This document shows, piece by piece, positions 1 to 10,123 of a DNA stretch of 64,000 bases. The DNA lies in the NCBI GenBank assembly GCA_029204045.2, contig CM055076.1, positions 19,346,269-19,410,268 of the forward strand, given 5' to 3'. Position 1 is the first letter of the stretch; the number at the start of each line of letters is the position of its first letter. The stretch comes from Tillandsia leiboldiana. Lineage: Eukaryota; Streptophyta; Magnoliopsida; Poales; Bromeliaceae. The position numbers and the translations under genes are program-made. The notes under the pieces were generated by a model that was not told where the DNA came from, did not search any database, and saw only the letters and a program-made list of their open reading frames with translations.

Positions 1-1048
1 TCTCCCTCTCTCTCTCTCTCCGTAAAACTCACGCCTTGGGGGAGTTCGAGCTCATGGATCACGTGGGAACGTCGGATTGAGCTTTTGCATGGTAGCTCGG
101 TAAACTTTACAGCCACGTTAAGGGTTTTAGGTCTCGAGTTCAGATTTTGGTAAATCCTTTTAAATTTAGATTCTAGTATTCCCCAGAGGCTTCTACGCCT
201 ATTTGATCGTAGATTCTCCGAAACTTAAGGAGGATTTTTAGAAAAATGGATTTTAGGGTTAGGTTTGGGGCTTCTAGGTTTTTGGAGCTTTAGACCCAAA
301 TTGATTGTGTTATTCTCTAATTGAATGTTAGAGAAGAGCCGTATGCAACTTTAATTTGAAAAGCGATGTGCGTCGGCGAGCAATTTCGCGTAACGAACCA
401 AATCGGGCAGAAGCAACCATACGTACTCATCCGGTGCGCATTTTGCCATAGGAGCCTAATAGTAAGTGTCTACAAACAATCGGGAGCATAACGAGGTGGG
501 TTCTGCTCCACGGAAGAGATAAGATCACCTCTCATGTCTTGAGAGAAAAGTTGATAAATTTAATATTATTTTATTGATGCGAGTAATGATAGGTTAATTG
601 GTAAATTAAGTAGGTATAGGATGTATACTACTTGAAATAAAGTAACTACCAGTGGACATGAAATATAGGCGTAAAAAATATATATAGGGATATATATATG
701 TATGCCAAGATAGAGACAAGCTTTTAGACCTATGTAGTGGAACAGTAAAGTAGGTTGACATACTCTAGGAATTAGAGAACTCAACAATGAACTAGTGAAC
801 ATAGTGTCAAGTAAACGTAGGTTGGAAACATAGTGGAAGGTAGACCACTTGGACAAGTTGAATACAGAACCTAAAGTCGTGTGAACTTAGGTGGGAAAGA
901 CATTGGACCATGTGTCTTGAAACATAGGTTAGACATCTAGCGGTTAGAGTGCAACAGAGATCGTGGACCTAGAGAGGTCAATAATATAGGGTTAATAGTG
1001 AACCCCTGAGACCTAAACAAAGGTGATTCCGAAATCCTAGGATTTGTG

Positions 1049-1290
1049 GCTGTGGGTGTACGACTTGTTCCTCGCTCAGTAGAGGATTCTCGATCGCGGG
1101 TGTACGGCAGGTTCCTCTCCTGTTAAGAATTTCTCAACCGAGGGAGTACTACATGTTCCTCTCCTAATAGGTAATCTATAGACTGTGGGTGTACGACAGA
1201 CTCCTCTCCCAATCGGTGAGTAATAATCCACAGGTGCGCGACAGGTTCCTCTCCCGTTAAGAATTTCTCAACCGAGGGTGTATGTAATAT
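1049..1290 (+). repeat. Imperfect tandem repeat, period about 45 bp, inside the LTR
   Basis: Five diverged units share the core GGGTGTACGACAGGTTCCTC, starting near 1049, 1098, 1143, 1186 and 1232. The second and fifth units also share the tail GTTAAGAATTTCTCAACCGAG, suggesting a higher-order unit. No coding potential is seen. Confidence 0.6.
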
Positions 1291-1894
1291 CACGAACTGT
1301 CTTGTGTTTCTTTTAACCCTTTTTGAATAAATTGTTGTTTAAGGGATTAATTAGCGGGATTTCTTGGGAACAGCGTCGGTGCGTGCGGGTATTTTTCAGT
1401 GTTAGAGCTCGAAAAATGGGGAACGACATAGCGATCGGATCTGAAATCCGATTTGCGGATCTCCCGGAATTAGATTTTGAGGGTTTCGGTACTCGTAGGA
1501 TGCACCGGAACCCGTGCCACGTGATCGGCACGCTTTTCGAGGAGATGGGAATCTTTCTGTTATATCTGCCGATTAAGGATTTTATTTTGTACGTACGAGG
1601 GGGAAATAAAGTATTTAATAATTATTTTTAAGAAAGCGGAAACCCCTAATCGGAGAGAAAAGAGAGAAAAAAGGAAACCCAATTTCGGAGGGGAAAAAGA
1701 GAGGATTTCCCATCTTCCTCGATCAACGTGCCGGAAGCCGAGAACGAGACGTTACCGTCTGTGAGGGAGCGGGTCCGGATCCTCACCACCGCGAGGAACG
1801 GGAGCGGATCATCTTCTCCAATAGATCAAGGTAAGCGGCGTTTATTTATGTGTTTTCGTTGTTTTTGGTTTTGGGTTGCGCCGCTTTTTGGTCC

Positions 1895-2262
1895 GGGTCG
1901 CTTGTGCCGCTCGTTGCACCGCCGCCGCGATGCCCTCGAGCACCGCCGCCGTGATGCCCTAGAGCGCCGCCGCCGCGATGCCCTCGAGCATCGCCGCCGC
2001 GATGCCCGAGAGCGCCGCCGCGGCGAGACGCCGCCCGCACTGCGCGCTGCGCGGGTTGGTGCCGCGCGGGGCCGCGCCGCTTGCGGCACCGCGCGGGCTG
2101 GCGCCCGCGCGGGTTGGTGCTGCGCGGGCCGCACCGCAGGCGGCGCCCGCGCGGGGCTGGTGCCGCGCGGGGCCGCACCGCTTGCGGCGCCGCGTGGGCT
2201 GGTGCCGCGCGGGGGCCGCACCACTTGTGGCACCGCGCGGGCTGGTATTCCCTATGGCTGGC
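1895..2262 (+). repeat. GC-rich minisatellite in the LTR leader
   Basis: Two adjoining very GC-rich arrays. Near 1915-2030 the unit is about 30 bp (GCCGCCGCGATGCCCTCGAG-like). Near 2040-2245 units of about 35-45 bp carry GCGCGGGCTGGTGCCGCGCG. Every reading frame stays open through them, giving long Ala/Arg/Gly-rich translations on both strands that are not genes. The position, after a purine-rich leader near 1630-1730, suggests the transcribed part of the LTR. Confidence 0.6.
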
Positions 2263-3189
2263 AAGTGTGGTAGATCCCCGCCAAGCGTAGGGTGAGTATC
2301 CGAGAGAGCGTGTAGGCATTTTCCCTATGTCGGATATAGTGTTGCCGAAGGTGCGTGGGATGTACCACACCTATCAGCCAGGATTGTGGCTAGGGTGCGT
2401 GTAGGAGTATTCCCTGCCCGATGCTGAGATGGAAGCGATATTCTGCTGTTGATTGATCCAAGACCGAGTCGGGAACTTTGCTAAGGTAAAGAAATCTTAC
2501 ACTAGATTTGGACTAGAAATGGATAGTGAAATGGAGGCAGATGTATAGTACCAACTTGCATATGTTTCATTATTGTATTTATTTGAGGCATAACATATGA
2601 TTTAGTTGTATATAACATAGATTTACTTTCTTGTAGATTATTACTATATGCTTTTATTATCTTCTTTGGATCTGGTCAGTCGAACTTCTCGTTTGGGTGG
2701 TTGTACCCACTGGGAACTATTTTTATAGTTCTCACCCCTATATTTTACAGGTCCTTCCATGAGCAGCGCGACAGCGCGAGGTAAGGGCGTAGCTCTATAG
2801 ATATCGCCCTACCAGGTTGTGACCCATATTGAAGTACCCTTGTCAGCGTAGTTAAGGGTTTAGAAATGAAAGAACACAATAATGCAATAATATTTTGGAT
2901 TGTAAAAGAAAAAGAAAAGAAAAATGTAAATGTAACGTGTATGTGACAAATGTGTGTAATAGATTAATTGTGTTATATTTTCTGTACTTTTCTTTCTCAA
3001 TCTTCGTATGAATTAGGTTTCTAGTTGGAACATCTCGAATGGTACAGGTTATAACGCCTTGGGTGGACAGAAAAAAACTGTCCGTTCGGCTGGTCTGAAC
3101 GTGCGCCTGAACCAACCAAATAGATGGTCTCGGGGTGTGACACACCACCGACAGCTCCATCCGGTGGCTGACCCGAGGCATCGTGATAG

Positions 3190-3640
3190 CCACCGAGTGG
3201 GCAGATTTTTGCCACTTAGGTGGTGAAGGAGGACCTGGCAGCCAATAACATTGTGGTAGGTATAATTTTAATTAATGATGTTAAATTTAGGGCTTTATTC
3301 GATACAGATGCATCGCATCTATTCATCCGTAAGACTTTTTCCACGACACATGGGTTTAACATATTGGAGTCTAGGAGCACTACAATGGTTCAACTTTCAG
3401 ACCATACATTCTATGTCACGAAATATTATCCTGCATGTCCAGTGCGGATAGGTGACTGGATCATGCTAGTGAATTTCTTAGTATTGAGACGGATGGGGGA
3501 CTTCGACATTGTGCTAGGAATGGATTGACTCTCACAATATTATGCCACTATTGACTGTGAAAGTCGAGTCATCACCTTCCGAGAACTAGGACAAAAGGAG
3601 TTCATCTACCTAGGGTGTAGGAGCTCGCTTTTTGCTATGA
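3190..3640 (+). pseudogene. Ty3/gypsy aspartic protease remnant
   Basis: Translation of 3220-3528 gives a retropepsin-like domain: an ALFDTDASH segment sits where the family has the active-site D-S/T-G, and the flap and C-terminal region ends in VLGMD. The next codon, normally Trp in GMDWL, is TGA at 3526-3528. The same frame then continues with LSQYYATIDCESRVITF, so this is one nonsense change, not the end of the domain. The active-site Gly has become Asp. In a live element this domain would release Gag and Pol proteins from the polyprotein. It follows an LTR end without an intervening primer site or full gag, so it is a deleted, dead copy. Confidence 0.85.
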
Positions 3641-3744
3641 CAGCCTCTATATCTCGAGCCAAGAAGTTGATTAATGGCGGATAGTGGAAGAGTGAGCAGA
3701 AAATCCAGGGCGGGATCAAAAACATCCCAGTGGTAGAAAGTATC

Positions 3745-4480
3745 CAGATGTATTTCCAGGGGAGTTGACGGGTATGCCGTAGGATCGGGAGATCGAGTAC
3801 ATCATAAACTTGGTTCCCGTAACTGCGCCGATTTCTAAAGCACCTTATAGGATGTCACAGATGGAATTAAAGGAGCTCAAGGCTCAATTACAAGATTTAT
3901 TGGACAAAGGCTTTATCAAACCTAGCGTCTCCCCGTGGAAAGCTCTGTTGCTATTCGTGAGAAAGAAAGATGGGTTTTTGTGGTTGTTTGTGGATTATCG
4001 GGAGCTCAATAAAATTACTATCAAGAACCGGTATCCAATGTCGCGGATCGACGACCTATTAGATCAATTGCAAGATTCCCTAGTATTATCGAGGATAGAT
4101 CTTTAATTGGGATACCACCAATTGAAAATAAAGCCGGAGGATGTGTACAAGACGGCTTTCAAGATGCGTTATCGTTATTATGAGTTTACTGTCATTTGGG
4201 TTGACCAGTGCTTCGGCGGAATTCATGAATCTTATGAATCACGTCTTTCAACCATTATTGGACCGATTTGTTGTGGTCTTCATTGACAACATTTTGGTCA
4301 ACTCTCGGAGTGACATAGACCACGAGGAGCATCTTCAACAAGTATTTCAAGTACTTTGGAAGCGAATGCTATTCGTGAAGTTAAAGAAATATGAATTTTA
4401 GCTTCGAAAAGTGGCATTCTTGGGGCATGCTATTTTAGAAGCGAGGCCTATGTGGACCCTAAGAAAATGGAGGCAATAAA
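3745..4480 (+). pseudogene. Ty3/gypsy reverse transcriptase remnant, catalytic motif altered
   Basis: Frames at 3810-4106 and 4141-4401 carry reverse transcriptase blocks: [46 protein letters not shown] and, after a TAA at 4104-4106, GYHQLKI. The catalytic box normally reading F-x-D-D is FIDN, an Asp to Asn change that should abolish polymerisation. A further stop falls after KLKKYEF at 4399-4401. The frame shifts between the two halves, in the stretch that should read T-A-F-K-M-R. The domain order after the protease is the normal Ty3/gypsy order. The copy is clearly non-functional. Confidence 0.85.
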
Positions 4481-4589
4481 AAAATAGCCCCGACCTACAA
4501 TTGTCACTGAAGTTCAAAACTTTGTCGGGTTTGCGGGGTACTATAGGCGGTTCATGAAGGGATCTCTATAATTACCACTCTGCATACTA

Positions 4590-5085
4590 GCCTCACACAC
4601 AAGGGAGCTAAATTCATTTGGAGCGATAAGTGCAACAAAACTTTCCAACTCTTAAAGAAAAAGTTGATATCGACTCCAATCCTCGCATTACCCACGACAG
4701 GAAACGGATTTGTGGTGTACAGTGATGCTTCGGAAAGTAGTTTGGGGTGTGTTTTGATGCAATAAGGGAAGGTTATAGCCTATACCTCTCGACAATTAAA
4801 GAATTATGAAAAGAACTACCCCACCCAGGATCTCTCATTGGTCGCGATAATATTTGCTTTAAAACTGTGGTGGCATTACTTATATGGCGAGCACTATAAG
4901 ATCTGCACATATCACAAAAGCCTAAAGTATCTATTTAATTAAAAAAGTTAAATTTGAGGCAGTATCGATGACTAAAATTGCTAAAGAATTATAATGCCAC
5001 AATCTTGTACCACCCGAAAAATGCAAATGTGGTGGCCGACGCATTAAGTCGAAAATTTGTGGAGAATCTCTCTATGTTGATCACT
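4590..5085 (+). pseudogene. Ty3/gypsy RNase H remnant
   Basis: The translation shows the RNase H core: FVVYSDASESSLGCVLMQ, then a stop (TAA in place of Gln), then [36 protein letters not shown] and a [10 protein letters not shown] segment. After this the frame breaks and the usual ADALSRK end is readable near 5033-5053. This enzyme would remove RNA from the RNA-DNA hybrid during reverse transcription. It directly follows the reverse transcriptase as expected for Ty3/gypsy. Confidence 0.8.
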
Positions 5086-5433
5086 GGTCAAACGTTGCTA
5101 CAAGAGTAAATGCTGCAATTCGATTTGGAGGGAGTAGCATCCGACACCCTAGCGACACTTATGACACTTAGAGTGCAACCCATCTTGTTGGAGAAAATCA
5201 TGAAAAAAAAAATCTCAGAGGAAAGGCACCAAAAGGTGCGGTCTGACGTTGAGGGTGAGTGCATGGAGGATTTCATTGTGGACTCTGAACTTAATAGAAA
5301 AAGGAAGAAAATAAATAAGTCAGAGCAAATTATATTAATAAGACTTTCGTTTATGCTTCAGTTTTCTTTTATTATCAACATTTACATTTGGCCTCTTAAT
5401 CGAGAATCCCTTAACACTGCGAGTGTAGGATAA
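5086..5433 (+). pseudogene. Linker between RNase H and integrase; element truncated here
   Basis: The frame opening at 5110 begins with a segment (VQPILLEKI, then HQKVRSDVEG, FIVDSELN) resembling the spacer between RNase H and the integrase zinc finger in Ty3/gypsy Pol. No HHCC motif or DDE core follows. From about 5330 the sequence is AT-rich and unrelated, so integrase and the right LTR are missing. Confidence 0.5.
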
Positions 5434-5936
5434 TTAACGACAAATTCTTAAGTTTGCTGAAAGTCATGAATCTACAAACCTAATTTCAAAATAAAATTTA
5501 ACCAAATCTAATACGTACCATGAATGACCACTCACCGAGGGTTGAGCCGTTCATGGCGGCAGACATGCTACTGGAGATTAAGTGGTACATGCAACAAAAA
5601 AATATGATGAAAAAAATGTTCGATTTATATCTGTAAAAAATTATCTTATATAATTTTTATGGCCTTATCAAAAAATACGAAACCATTTCTCCACACACTT
5701 TTCATTCAACTCCTTTTTTCCCCATTGTTCATTTAGGCCCTATTTTGGATACATGAATAAATTATTCGGTATATCTCCACGATATACTAGAGAACTTTAT
5801 ATATTTGGTGGATGGGAGTGTGATCAAATATCTAAATTGAATGCTACTTACATTAAGTCATAGTAGGTGAAATTGTTATACTATCAAATCACGAATATCA
5901 GAATATTTCAAGGAGAAAAAAAAGTCAAACCCTTTC
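5434..5936. other. AT-rich flank of the NLR locus, unit 1 (left part)
   Basis: No gene is seen. From about 5585 the sequence (AAATATGATGAAAAAAATG, then CTCCACACACTTTTCATTC, then the GGTGGATGGGAGTGTGATCA block) recurs in diverged form near 15625, 18275/27546 and 53130. It is the start of a tandemly duplicated block surrounding NLR copies. The block is cut here by the LTR element at 5942 and resumes at 12364. Confidence 0.6.
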
Positions 5937-5941
5937 ATTAC

Positions 5942-6956
5942 TGTTGGGGTCAAAAATGGCGGTCCGCGATTGGCCCCGTTCGACCCTCTGAGATGTGATG
6001 TGCCGCGTGCCAACTGGATCAAGCGATCGGGCCGAAGAGGGATATGCTCGGCCGGGTTCTCCTCTGGTAACTCTCGCGACTGTTTGGCTTAGAGTAGCCG
6101 AATCGGGATATGGAGACAGAGAAAGAGGCACAGATAGGATAAACACAAAAGACTAAGGAGCCGATTGTGGGATGGAAATTGTATTGAGTGGAATGGGGTT
6201 ACAAGAGAACAAGATAGCCAATTACAATTAATCTACTCCTAGAAAAAGGGAAAAATCTTACAGTTAATCTACTCTTAAGAAAAGTAGTAAAGATATCAAA
6301 AAGTATGGGTGGTCACGGGCTTACGAGGTTGCCGGACCCATTTTCCTTCGATGGTTTAGGTATTTATACACTTTCTGAATCATATTTACAATTGCCGATT
6401 TTGAATTATCGGTGTGATTTAGGGGAAATCAGCGTGGAATCCTCAACTACTTCCTTTCGAGTTTAAAACTCCTCAAATAGAATAATAGTCGTTTTTCCGT
6501 CCAAGTTCATCCCCTTGCTATCGCGCCATGGCATGATTCTAGGCGCTTTCCAATGCTCCGCACTGCTTGCCGTTCCGGGTTAGTTGCAGGATTCGCGCCC
6601 AAATCTCGCACTCATTCCTTTCGAAATCTTTCCTTTATCGGCTAGAGCAACCGAAGACTGACTTTGACCTCTGCATTTTTCGTCTCTTGACGGAAGCGGT
6701 CCGGTGTTCGCTTTTAAGCCGAAGTCGACCTTGGGTGAGGTGATGACCCCCCTCATCGGCTATTCCTCCTGTCAGCTGATGCTCTCAACTGATGGCATAC
6801 GTCGTGTGCTATATATACTCTCACGCGACTGAAATCCATCTTGATCAAGCCGCGGATCCTTCTTAGGTTAATTCTTCCCTTCATCGGCTGATGTTTTCGG
6901 CCGATGGTAAACGCCACATGTTGCTTTCTCAAGTGGTGAAAATTTTGGTCTCAACA
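5942..6956 (-). repeat. 3' LTR of the gag-only element
   Basis: 1015 bp, beginning TGTTGGGGTC on the plus strand and ending GGTCTCAACA. It aligns along its whole length with 11356-12363, with scattered substitutions and small length changes. Their divergence, several percent by eye, points to an older insertion than the element at 18424-26842. Confidence 0.9.
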
Positions 6957-6969
6957 ATGCCCCCTCGGC
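6957..6969 (-). other. Polypurine tract of the gag-only element
   Basis: On the minus strand, immediately before the 3' LTR, the sequence is GAGGGGGCAT. This purine run has the position and composition of a plus-strand primer and supports the minus-strand orientation. Confidence 0.65.
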
Positions 6970-7608
6970 AATCGCCTGACGTGTCGTTCGGGTGATTGTC
7001 GAAATCGAATCAACTTCTGACACTGATAACGATGTCCCACAATTATCCCCATATCTTGGCAGGATATTTGCTTACTGCTCTAGAGAGTCGCGAATAGGTT
7101 CCTGTTTTCCTTGATTTCTTGAGTAGTAGGAATGTCCTCCTTTGATTACTCGGCTTATTCGGAAAGGTCCTTTCCTATTTGGAGACCTTTTTTCGTATAA
7201 TCAGGCTCTGACTGGGGGATTTTATATCTCGCCGTTCTTGATCGGCGTATCCCCAAAGTTATCCTTTTTTCTTCTGCCTCTTCGGCCGAGTCTTCGGCCT
7301 GTGGTGCGCAGTCGATTTCGCTTCTTCGCCGGCTTCTTGTGTCGACTCTTTTTCGGAGGCCTTTATGTGGCCTCGTTGAGGAGTTTCACTGGTGATCCCC
7401 CTCAGAACGAAGGAGGTCTCGTCCAGGTCCTTATCGACCGACCAGTTATCGGTCCGTGCCTCCTTTTCCCCGATTTCTGTTTCGGCCGAAGATGGGGTCA
7501 GATCTTCTTCGTCGCCCCATCTTTTACATTGGGCCGCCCTTCTGGGGTTCTGCTTGACGGGTTCCTCGGTAGCTTTTTTTAAGGCGGCACAGTCGAGCCT
7601 CCCACCTC
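6970..7608. other. Interior of the gag-only element, no recognised coding
   Basis: A C/T-rich stretch between the polypurine tract and the pre-protease segment. It carries open frames on the plus strand (7142-7582 and 7392-7721), opposite to the element's sense. They match nothing I recognise and are taken as chance frames. Protease and pol would be expected near here in an autonomous relative and are not found. Confidence 0.45.
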
Positions 7609-7948
7609 TTATCGGTGCGTGGGCCGTTCCTGCCTTGAGGCCGGCCGCGACCGCTGAATTGCGACGCCGTTATTGTGGACGTCGGCCTTCAGCCTCTGAA
7701 CTCGACGCTTCTGCATCTTAGTCATGACCGGCCCTTGCCATCGGGCCAGTCCTGTGGCCGTGAACCACTCCTCCACCGGCATATCCACCGGTGGGTTCAT
7801 CTTCCTCAGGTGCCCTTTGAGGATTTCTCTCCTCTACCATGGTTTTGGCCATGGCTGGATCCTGAGTTCCTGAGCTAACTGAATGCCCATGATCTCCACC
7901 TCTCCCTTGGTGAGCCAAGGGAATTCGACTTCGGGACTCGTGGGGGCT
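7609..7948 (-). pseudogene. C-terminal Gag / pre-protease segment
   Basis: Minus-strand translation of 7609-7800 contains MTKMQKRRVQRLK. I associate this string with the junction between Gag and protease in Tat-type Ty3/gypsy polyproteins, where TK-x-QKRRVQRLR-like strings occur. Just upstream (7718-7948), proline- and glycine-rich text occupies another frame. The protease itself does not follow. The TRIM at 7954-8529 separates this piece from the rest of gag. Confidence 0.5.
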
Positions 7949-7953
7949 GCTTC

Positions 7954-8130
7954 TGTGGCACCCCCGGAATTTGGATTAGTCCTCTATATAAATGATATAA
8001 TAGGACTAAATCTCTAACCCGGCTATAGCATTTTGGATGGTAGCAAGATCCAAGAGGAACATGAGAGTTAAGCGTGCTAGAGCTAGAGTAGTTCTAGGAT
8101 GGGTGACCCCCTGGGAAGTGGGGCGTCACA
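7954..8130 (+). repeat. 5' LTR of the Cassandra-like TRIM
   Basis: Begins TGTGGCACCCCCGG and ends GGGGCGTCACA, with terminal TG and CA. Identical by eye to the right LTR at 8353-8529 except CAAGATCCAAG versus CAAGATCTAAG. Confidence 0.93.
8065..8119 (+). other. 5S rRNA-like segment in the TRIM 5' LTR (repeated at 8464-8518)
   Basis: Reads GAGTTAAGCGTGCT, then AGAGTAGTTCTAGGATGGGT, then GACCCCCTGGGAAGT. It follows plant 5S rRNA through the internal pol III control region (A box, intermediate element, C box) with a few changes. The 5' third and the last bases of a true 5S gene are absent and the segment is confined to an LTR, so it is not a 5S rRNA gene. In Cassandra this segment is thought to drive pol III transcription of the element. 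Confidence 0.88.
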
Positions 8131-8352
8131 GTTGGTATCAGAGACATTCACCAGCCGGAAATGTGAGATGAGTCTCGGCTGAGCCAGGGTTATATAGCGG
8201 GTAGAGCGAGGCTCCCCGGCTAATGACCGTTGTGAGTGGAGTGCAGCTCCTCACAAGGTCGGCTAAGGCTAGCGAGACGAGTCTCACATCGCCTGGTGCT
8301 TGTGAGTGTGCTTGAGCCTGACGTGGACGTCAGGGCTTAAAGGGGGGAATAA
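8131..8352 (+). other. Interior of the Cassandra-like TRIM
   Basis: 222 bp without coding: primer site at 8133-8144 (last base differs from the TGGTATCAGAGC consensus), a block CTAGCGAGACGAGTCTCACA near 8271, and a purine tract at 8339-8352. The CTAGCGAGACG block and neighbouring ACGTCAGG text also occur at 50663-50735 in a different TRIM. Confidence 0.85.
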
Positions 8353-8529
8353 TGTGGCACCCCCGGAATTTGGATTAGTCCTCTATATAAATGATATAAT
8401 AGGACTAAATCTCTAACCCGGCTATAGCATTTTGGATGGTAGCAAGATCTAAGAGGAACATGAGAGTTAAGCGTGCTAGAGCTAGAGTAGTTCTAGGATG
8501 GGTGACCCCCTGGGAAGTGGGGCGTCACA
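8353..8529 (+). repeat. 3' LTR of the Cassandra-like TRIM
   Basis: 177 bp, near-identical to the left LTR, ending CGTCACA before the target duplication GCTTC. Confidence 0.93.
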
Positions 8530-8816
8530 GCTTCTGCCCCCCGCATTCCTTGGTAGGGAGGCCATGGTGTCGGCCCTCTCTACTGGTGGTTAGCTAGGCC
8601 CCTCTGTCCGGGTCTTTGGTGGGGCCCAATATGTTCTAGGTGTTGCGAGGGTCCATTTACTGATCTTCCTTCGGCCTATTGGCCGAAGGGTCTTCGGGGT
8701 GCCCACTGAACTCGGCTTTCGTTATAGCCGCGGTGGGGGCCCTGCTGTTGCTGTGGGGCTCATGGCCCCTCGTGGGCGACTGAGATTGGCCTTGGCCTGT
8801 CATGGCCGTAGAATTT

Positions 8817-9935
8817 TCACCAGACCTTCTGGATAGGCGGGTCTCGCTCTCTTGTCTCGTCCCCTTCTCCGGAGGACTGCCTGTTGGACCCTTCAGGCGA
8901 ACTTGGGCTTGACAGGTCGTCGTAGTGGAGTGCGCCTTCGCTGATGAAGGTAAGCCACCTCTTTACCTCCTCGGGCATGTCGGTAAAGAGGGCATCCCAA
9001 TCTTCCTCGGTCATTTCGGCCCTGCACCCGATGCAGAGTCGAAACATGTTTCGTGCCGATTTTTGCTTTGCGGGGGACTCGGGCCCCTACATCAGCTTCT
9101 TCCCTTTCAGGTCCACCACGTTCACCTCGGGAGGAAAAGGATTAGTGTCAACTTCCATAACTTTCTCTTTTTTGGAGTCGGCAAAAATGAGCCGACCCTC
9201 GTCAAATTCTTTTTGAATATGCTTCTTAAAGGCGAAGAATTTGCCTGTTCGGTGGCTCCAAGAATAGTGCCACTTGCAGTATTTTCGCTGCCTGAGCTCC
9301 TCATAGGGAGGGATCGTCTGGCCCTCCTGTAGCTTGATGCGACCGTTCTTGTATAACCGATAGAAAACCTGACCAATCTTTGACGTATCAAAAGTGAAGG
9401 TGTTAGCCGACGCCCGAGTCTTGAGATCTTGGGTCTTATTCGGCTTGAGGATCTAGCAGGTGTAAGGTTCATGACCGGATACTATTCCAGCCGCACATTC
9501 TTCGGCCTCTTCGGCCGAAGACTTGCCTTCACTTTCTTCACTCGGGTCCCGGTGATCCGAGCTTTGTTCGACGAAAAAGACATTGTGCTCCTTCGGCTTC
9601 CTCCATTCTTGTCCGCGGCCCTATTTTGACCGCTCCTTATTGTTTTCCTGGAATTGCTTGTATTAAGCAACCCGAATCCCCAAATCAAAGAGATTAGCGA
9701 AGTATCGACCCTCGAAGTGATCTCGGGTCTTGTAGTGTAGGCCGTTGAAAGCGATTTTAGTAAATTCGGCCTCGAGCATTGTAACAAAGCACCGATTCCT
9801 CGTCGCCTTGAAACGGTTGAGGAATTCTTCGACCAACTCGTCAGCATTGTGCCGAAGTGATGCTAAGTCGGCAATTGAAGACTCGGGTACAGCCCGATAG
9901 AACTGCTCGTGGAACTTTGCCTCAGCTCGTCCCAA
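8817..9935 (-). pseudogene. Gag capsid and nucleocapsid-like region, frameshifted
   Basis: Minus-strand translation of 9663-9935 shows a retrotransposon Gag core: FYRAVPESSIADLASL, then DELVEEFLNRFKATRNRC, then FNGLHYKTRDHFEG. A further part (about 9115-9380, other frame) contains YCKWH followed by SHRTGKF and FDEGRL, matching the C-x-x-H and S-H pattern of Tat-type Gag. The piece at 8817-9047 (LCIGCRAEMTEEDWDALF) continues it. Gag would form the virus-like particle and package RNA. At least two frame changes and stops (for example near 9660) break the reading, so this copy does not encode an intact protein. Confidence 0.75.
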
Positions 9936-10123
9936 TCCCTGACAGAGTTGTGAGGCAGGCTAATATACCACAAGAACGCCGTCTTGGTTAATGACGTACT
10001 GAATAGCCTTATTTTTAGGAACGGGCTGGCGTCCGCCTCTCAGCATTAGGCCATAAATCTAGCTACGTGCTCGATGGTGTTCTCGTTCTCCTCACCATAG
10101 AACTTGTCAAACTTCGGCATCTT

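Larger units (their letters stand above)
1..3142 (+). mobile_element. Decayed long LTR of a Ty3/gypsy (Tekay/Del-like) element; left end outside window
   Basis: No host gene is visible here. The stretch ends at 3142 with TCTCGGGGTGTGACA, matching the LTR ends at 20864, 26842, 44183, 45613 and 50622 (TCGGGGCGTGACA). A block near 2706-2765 (CCCACTGGGA, then ACAGGTCC) matches the equivalent late-LTR segment of those elements (CCCACTGGGATGCACTCC, then AGGTCC). Protease-like coding starts about 50 bases after the end, so the primer site and most of gag are missing. The family assignment rests on these shared segments and the downstream pol remains. Open frames inside are by-products of GC-rich repeats. 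Confidence 0.6.
7954..8529 (+). mobile_element. Cassandra-like TRIM retrotransposon with 5S rRNA-derived LTRs
   Basis: A 576-bp element: two 177-bp direct repeats (7954-8130 and 8353-8529) that differ at one visible base, flanked by the exact duplication GCTTC at 7949-7953 and 8530-8534. A tRNA-Met primer site (TGGTATCAGAG) begins at 8133, two bases after the left LTR. A purine tract (AAAGGGGGGAATA) precedes the right LTR. There is no coding. Each LTR carries a 5S rRNA-like segment, the hallmark of the Cassandra TRIM family. It inserted into the gag-only element on the opposite strand and is younger than that insertion. Confidence 0.92.

Noticed and set aside
1728..2295. Several Ala/Arg/Gly-rich proteins on both strands
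   Set aside because: All frames are open because the DNA is a GC-rich minisatellite; no domain is recognisable.
7142..7721. Plus-strand coding in the gag-only element
   Set aside because: The element's recognisable Gag is on the minus strand; these frames have no recognisable domain.
8065..8119. A 5S rRNA gene
   Set aside because: Only the internal control region is present, it lies in both LTRs of a TRIM, and the rest of the 5S sequence is missing.
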